A DNA stretch of 53,394 nt from UBA7887 sp964408735 (lineage in GTDB: Bacteria; Pseudomonadota; Alphaproteobacteria; UBA7887). Below are positions 51,840 through 53,394 of the stretch, in pieces. Location of the stretch: positions 1 to 53,394 of the forward strand of contig CAYPAX010000019.1 of NCBI GenBank assembly GCA_964408735.1. Direction: 5' to 3'. The notes beneath the pieces were generated by a model. The model did no database searches and had not been told where the DNA came from. It saw nothing but the letters and a program-made list of their open reading frames with translations. How positions within the stretch are numbered: the stretch's first letter is position 1; each line of letters opens with the position of its first letter. The position numbers and the translations under genes were made by a program.

Positions 51840-53394
51840 CTAGTCCGTCCCCTCCGGCAAGCCGGCCTTGCGCAGGCCCTCGGCCATGCGGGCGATGACG
51901 TCGTCTTCGAAGTTCCACATACGATGCATCTCCACCATGGTCTCGATCGAATAACCGGGATACGTCTCGCCCAACGCCTTGATCGCTGTTGCGGCCTCCT
52001 CCGCCATGCGGAGCTGGCCCAAGGCTGCCGCAAGCGCCACGTGATTCCAGAAGAAGCCGGGCATGTTGATACGTTGGGCGGCGGCCAATGCCGCCTCGTC
52101 ATGACCCTGTCGGTAGGCATCGTAGAAATCGGGAAAGTGGTACCAAGTCTGGTGATGCGGGTTGAGGTCGATGGCTCTTGCCATCAACGTCAGGCCGCGC
52201 TCCCAGTTTCCGCTGTAAGCCAAGAAGTGGCCTGCCGCCGCCAGCATGAAGGCGTCGTTGGGCATGAGCTCGAGGGTGCGATCCGCCTCTGTGTAGAAGA
52301 CGCCCATATCGTGGCGGTAGAACGCCGCCCTCGCCAGCTGCCAATGGGCCATGGCCGACTTGGGATCCTCTTCGACGGCGCGTTGGACATAGCTCAGCGC
52401 CCGCTCAAGGGGCGGCTCGAGATCGGGCCGCGGATTGTAACCGTATAGGAACTCGTCGATTGTGACTCCGCCGAGCAGAGCCCACGCTTTGGCGTAATCC
52501 GGCTCTTGCTCAACGACATGCTCGAGACAGTCCCGCACCTCGCGGTGCACATCGGGCGTAATCACGCGCCAGTAGTCGTAAGCACGTAGCACGCATTCGT
52601 AACTTGCAAGATCGGCCGGCGCCTTCCCTTCCGAAGCCTTCACCACTGCTGAGGCAATAATACCACCACTACTGGCGATGGCGCCGACGACGCGTTCCGT
52701 AATGCCGTCTTGGATATCGAACACGCTGCCGGCGGAAAGATCGCGGTCATAGGTCTCGGCCCAGACGTGGGTGCCGTCGCTAACATCCAGCAACTGCGCG
52801 ATGACGCGGATGTCGTTCTCGGACCTGCGCACGCTGCCTTCGAGCACGTAGGTGGCGCCAAGTTCCTCGGCCACGGTGCGCACATCGACATTCTCGCCCT
52901 TGTACTGGAACGACGAGTTGCGCGCGATCACGCCGATGTCGGGAAAGCGCGCCAGCCGCGTGATGATGTCCTCGGCCACGCCGTCGGCGAAGAACTGGTG
53001 ATCGACGTCCCCGCTCATGCTGTCGAACGGCAGCACGGCAATGACGGGGCGGGAGGGGGCTTCGGGCTCGTCGAACAGCCCGGCCTTCTCCAACCCCTCC
53101 AGCATGGCCGCGACCAGCACTTCGTCCTTGAACCATTTCTCCATGTCGGCGCGGGCGACATCCGCCCAGTTCGGATACAGAGTCGCAAGCTCGGAAATCG
53201 AGGCGCGCGCCTCGTCGAGCCGGCCTAGCTGGGCGTAGATCGCCGCCAGCCACACATGCTGCCAATAAAAGCCGGGCAGGTTGAGCCCTTTGGCGGCAAG
53301 CAGGGACGCGTCGTAGTTGCCATCGCGGTAGTGTCGCGAGGCGTAGCAGCCCGTTGACGAAGTCTGCTCTGGACGCGTGTCGCTGTGTCTGATT
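51840..53394 (-). CDS. TPR - TolB-like - TPR protein, 5' end beyond the window
   Basis: The frame stays open to the window edge, so the true start is missing; at least 517 residues are encoded. The first part visible (about 100 residues) looks like the C-terminal TPR end of one cyclase-family unit: YASRHYRDGNYD, LPGFYWQHVWLAAIYAQLG and EGLEKAGL. Immediately after come the PVIAVLPFDSMSGDVDHQFFADG start of a TolB-like module, VIARNSSFQYKG, VLEGSVRRSEND, and a second TPR region ending EGLRKAGLPEG. No cyclase domain is visible in the window part, but one may lie upstream. The GTG at 53255 is an internal Val, not a likely start. Confidence 0.8.
   Translation of the reverse strand, partial: IRHSDTRPEQTSSTGCYASRHYRDGNYDASLLAAKGLNLPGFYWQHVWLAAIYAQLGRLDEARASISELATLYPNWADVARADMEKWFKDEVLVAAMLEGLEKAGLFDEPEAPSRPVIAVLPFDSMSGDVDHQFFADGVAEDIITRLARFPDIGVIARNSSFQYKGENVDVRTVAEELGATYVLEGSVRRSENDIRVIAQLLDVSDGTHVWAETYDRDLSAGSVFDIQDGITERVVGAIASSGGIIASAVVKASEGKAPADLASYECVLRAYDYWRVITPDVHREVRDCLEHVVEQEPDYAKAWALLGGVTIDEFLYGYNPRPDLEPPLERALSYVQRAVEEDPKSAMAHWQLARAAFYRHDMGVFYTEADRTLELMPNDAFMLAAAGHFLAYSGNWERGLTLMARAIDLNPHHQTWYHFPDFYDAYRQGHDEAALAAAQRINMPGFFWNHVALAAALGQLRMAEEAATAIKALGETYPGYSIETMVEMHRMWNFEDDVIARMAEGLRKAGLPEGTD

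Noticed and set aside
53255..53257. GTG as start of the right-edge TolB-like/TPR gene
   Set aside because: The frame continues upstream to the window edge with family-like TPR sequence, so this is an internal Val.

Overview
The window is a GC-rich chromosomal segment of a proteobacterium, most likely an alphaproteobacterium of Rhodospirillales or Rhizobiales type. This is inferred from the very high third-position GC, several large class III nucleotide-cyclase genes of the 'MAADE.QRKIAAILAADVAGYS' and SAM-cyclase-AAA-TPR types, abundant crotonase/SDR/beta-oxidation genes, a TRAP binding protein and dense, often overlapping genes. No rRNA, tRNA, CRISPR array, prophage or transposase gene was seen.

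Layout. 1-3.1 kb: a cyclase-family 3' fragment, an unrecognised membrane protein, a methyltransferase, a structured MITE-like element and a glycosyltransferase-like gene. 3.1-9.4 kb: pyridoxal kinase, a FAD dehydrogenase/acyl-CoA ligase pair, small ORFs, an enoyl-CoA hydratase and an SDR. 9.4-17.3 kb: a deacetylase-like/TRAP-binding-protein pair, a giant fused double cyclase coupled to a metallo-beta-lactamase-fold hydrolase, and cobK-cbiD. 17.5-25.2 kb: a beta-oxidation operon with a terminator, a flavin reductase, a cyclase-TPR gene lying between two copies of the reductase 3' end, an HCCA-isomerase-like protein and another crotonase. 25.2-29.2 kb: a PAS histidine kinase and a mercury locus (merR, merB, merF, a Cys-rich GDCCVFCSYG protein) with two MerR-type promoters. 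29.2-34.2 kb: a CurA-like reductase, a haloacetate-dehalogenase-like hydrolase, cupin and methyltransferase, and a polytopic membrane protein. 34.2-42.8 kb: an intact SAM-cyclase-AAA-TPR gene, a Gfo/Idh oxidoreductase, purH, a WecA-like transferase and a methyltransferase-GT2 fusion. 42.9-47.6 kb: YdcF-like, a specialised NusG/RfaH-like factor, an APC permease, a dienoyl-CoA-isomerase-like crotonase, an SDR and a PAS protein. 47.6-53.4 kb: a cyclase-TPR gene, a long inverted repeat, an OmpR/EnvZ-type two-component pair and a TolB-like/TPR gene running off the edge.

Themes. (i) Fatty- or aromatic-acyl-CoA catabolism: ligase, several crotonases, a bifunctional hydratase/dehydrogenase, thiolase and SDRs. 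(ii) Nucleotide-cyclase signalling with heavy gene duplication and rearrangement: six loci, one a double-cyclase fusion and one a 3' relic. (iii) Detoxification of organomercurial and possibly organohalogen compounds. (iv) A small surface-polysaccharide initiation set.

The most unusual items are the double-cyclase fusion made by an out-of-frame deletion; the TA-flanked three-way-junction element sitting exactly in the shared stop codons of two convergent genes; the cyclase cassette bounded by a duplicated gene tail; and the merA-less mercury locus with two operators. All calls rest on reading sequence and recalled family features; no database search was run.
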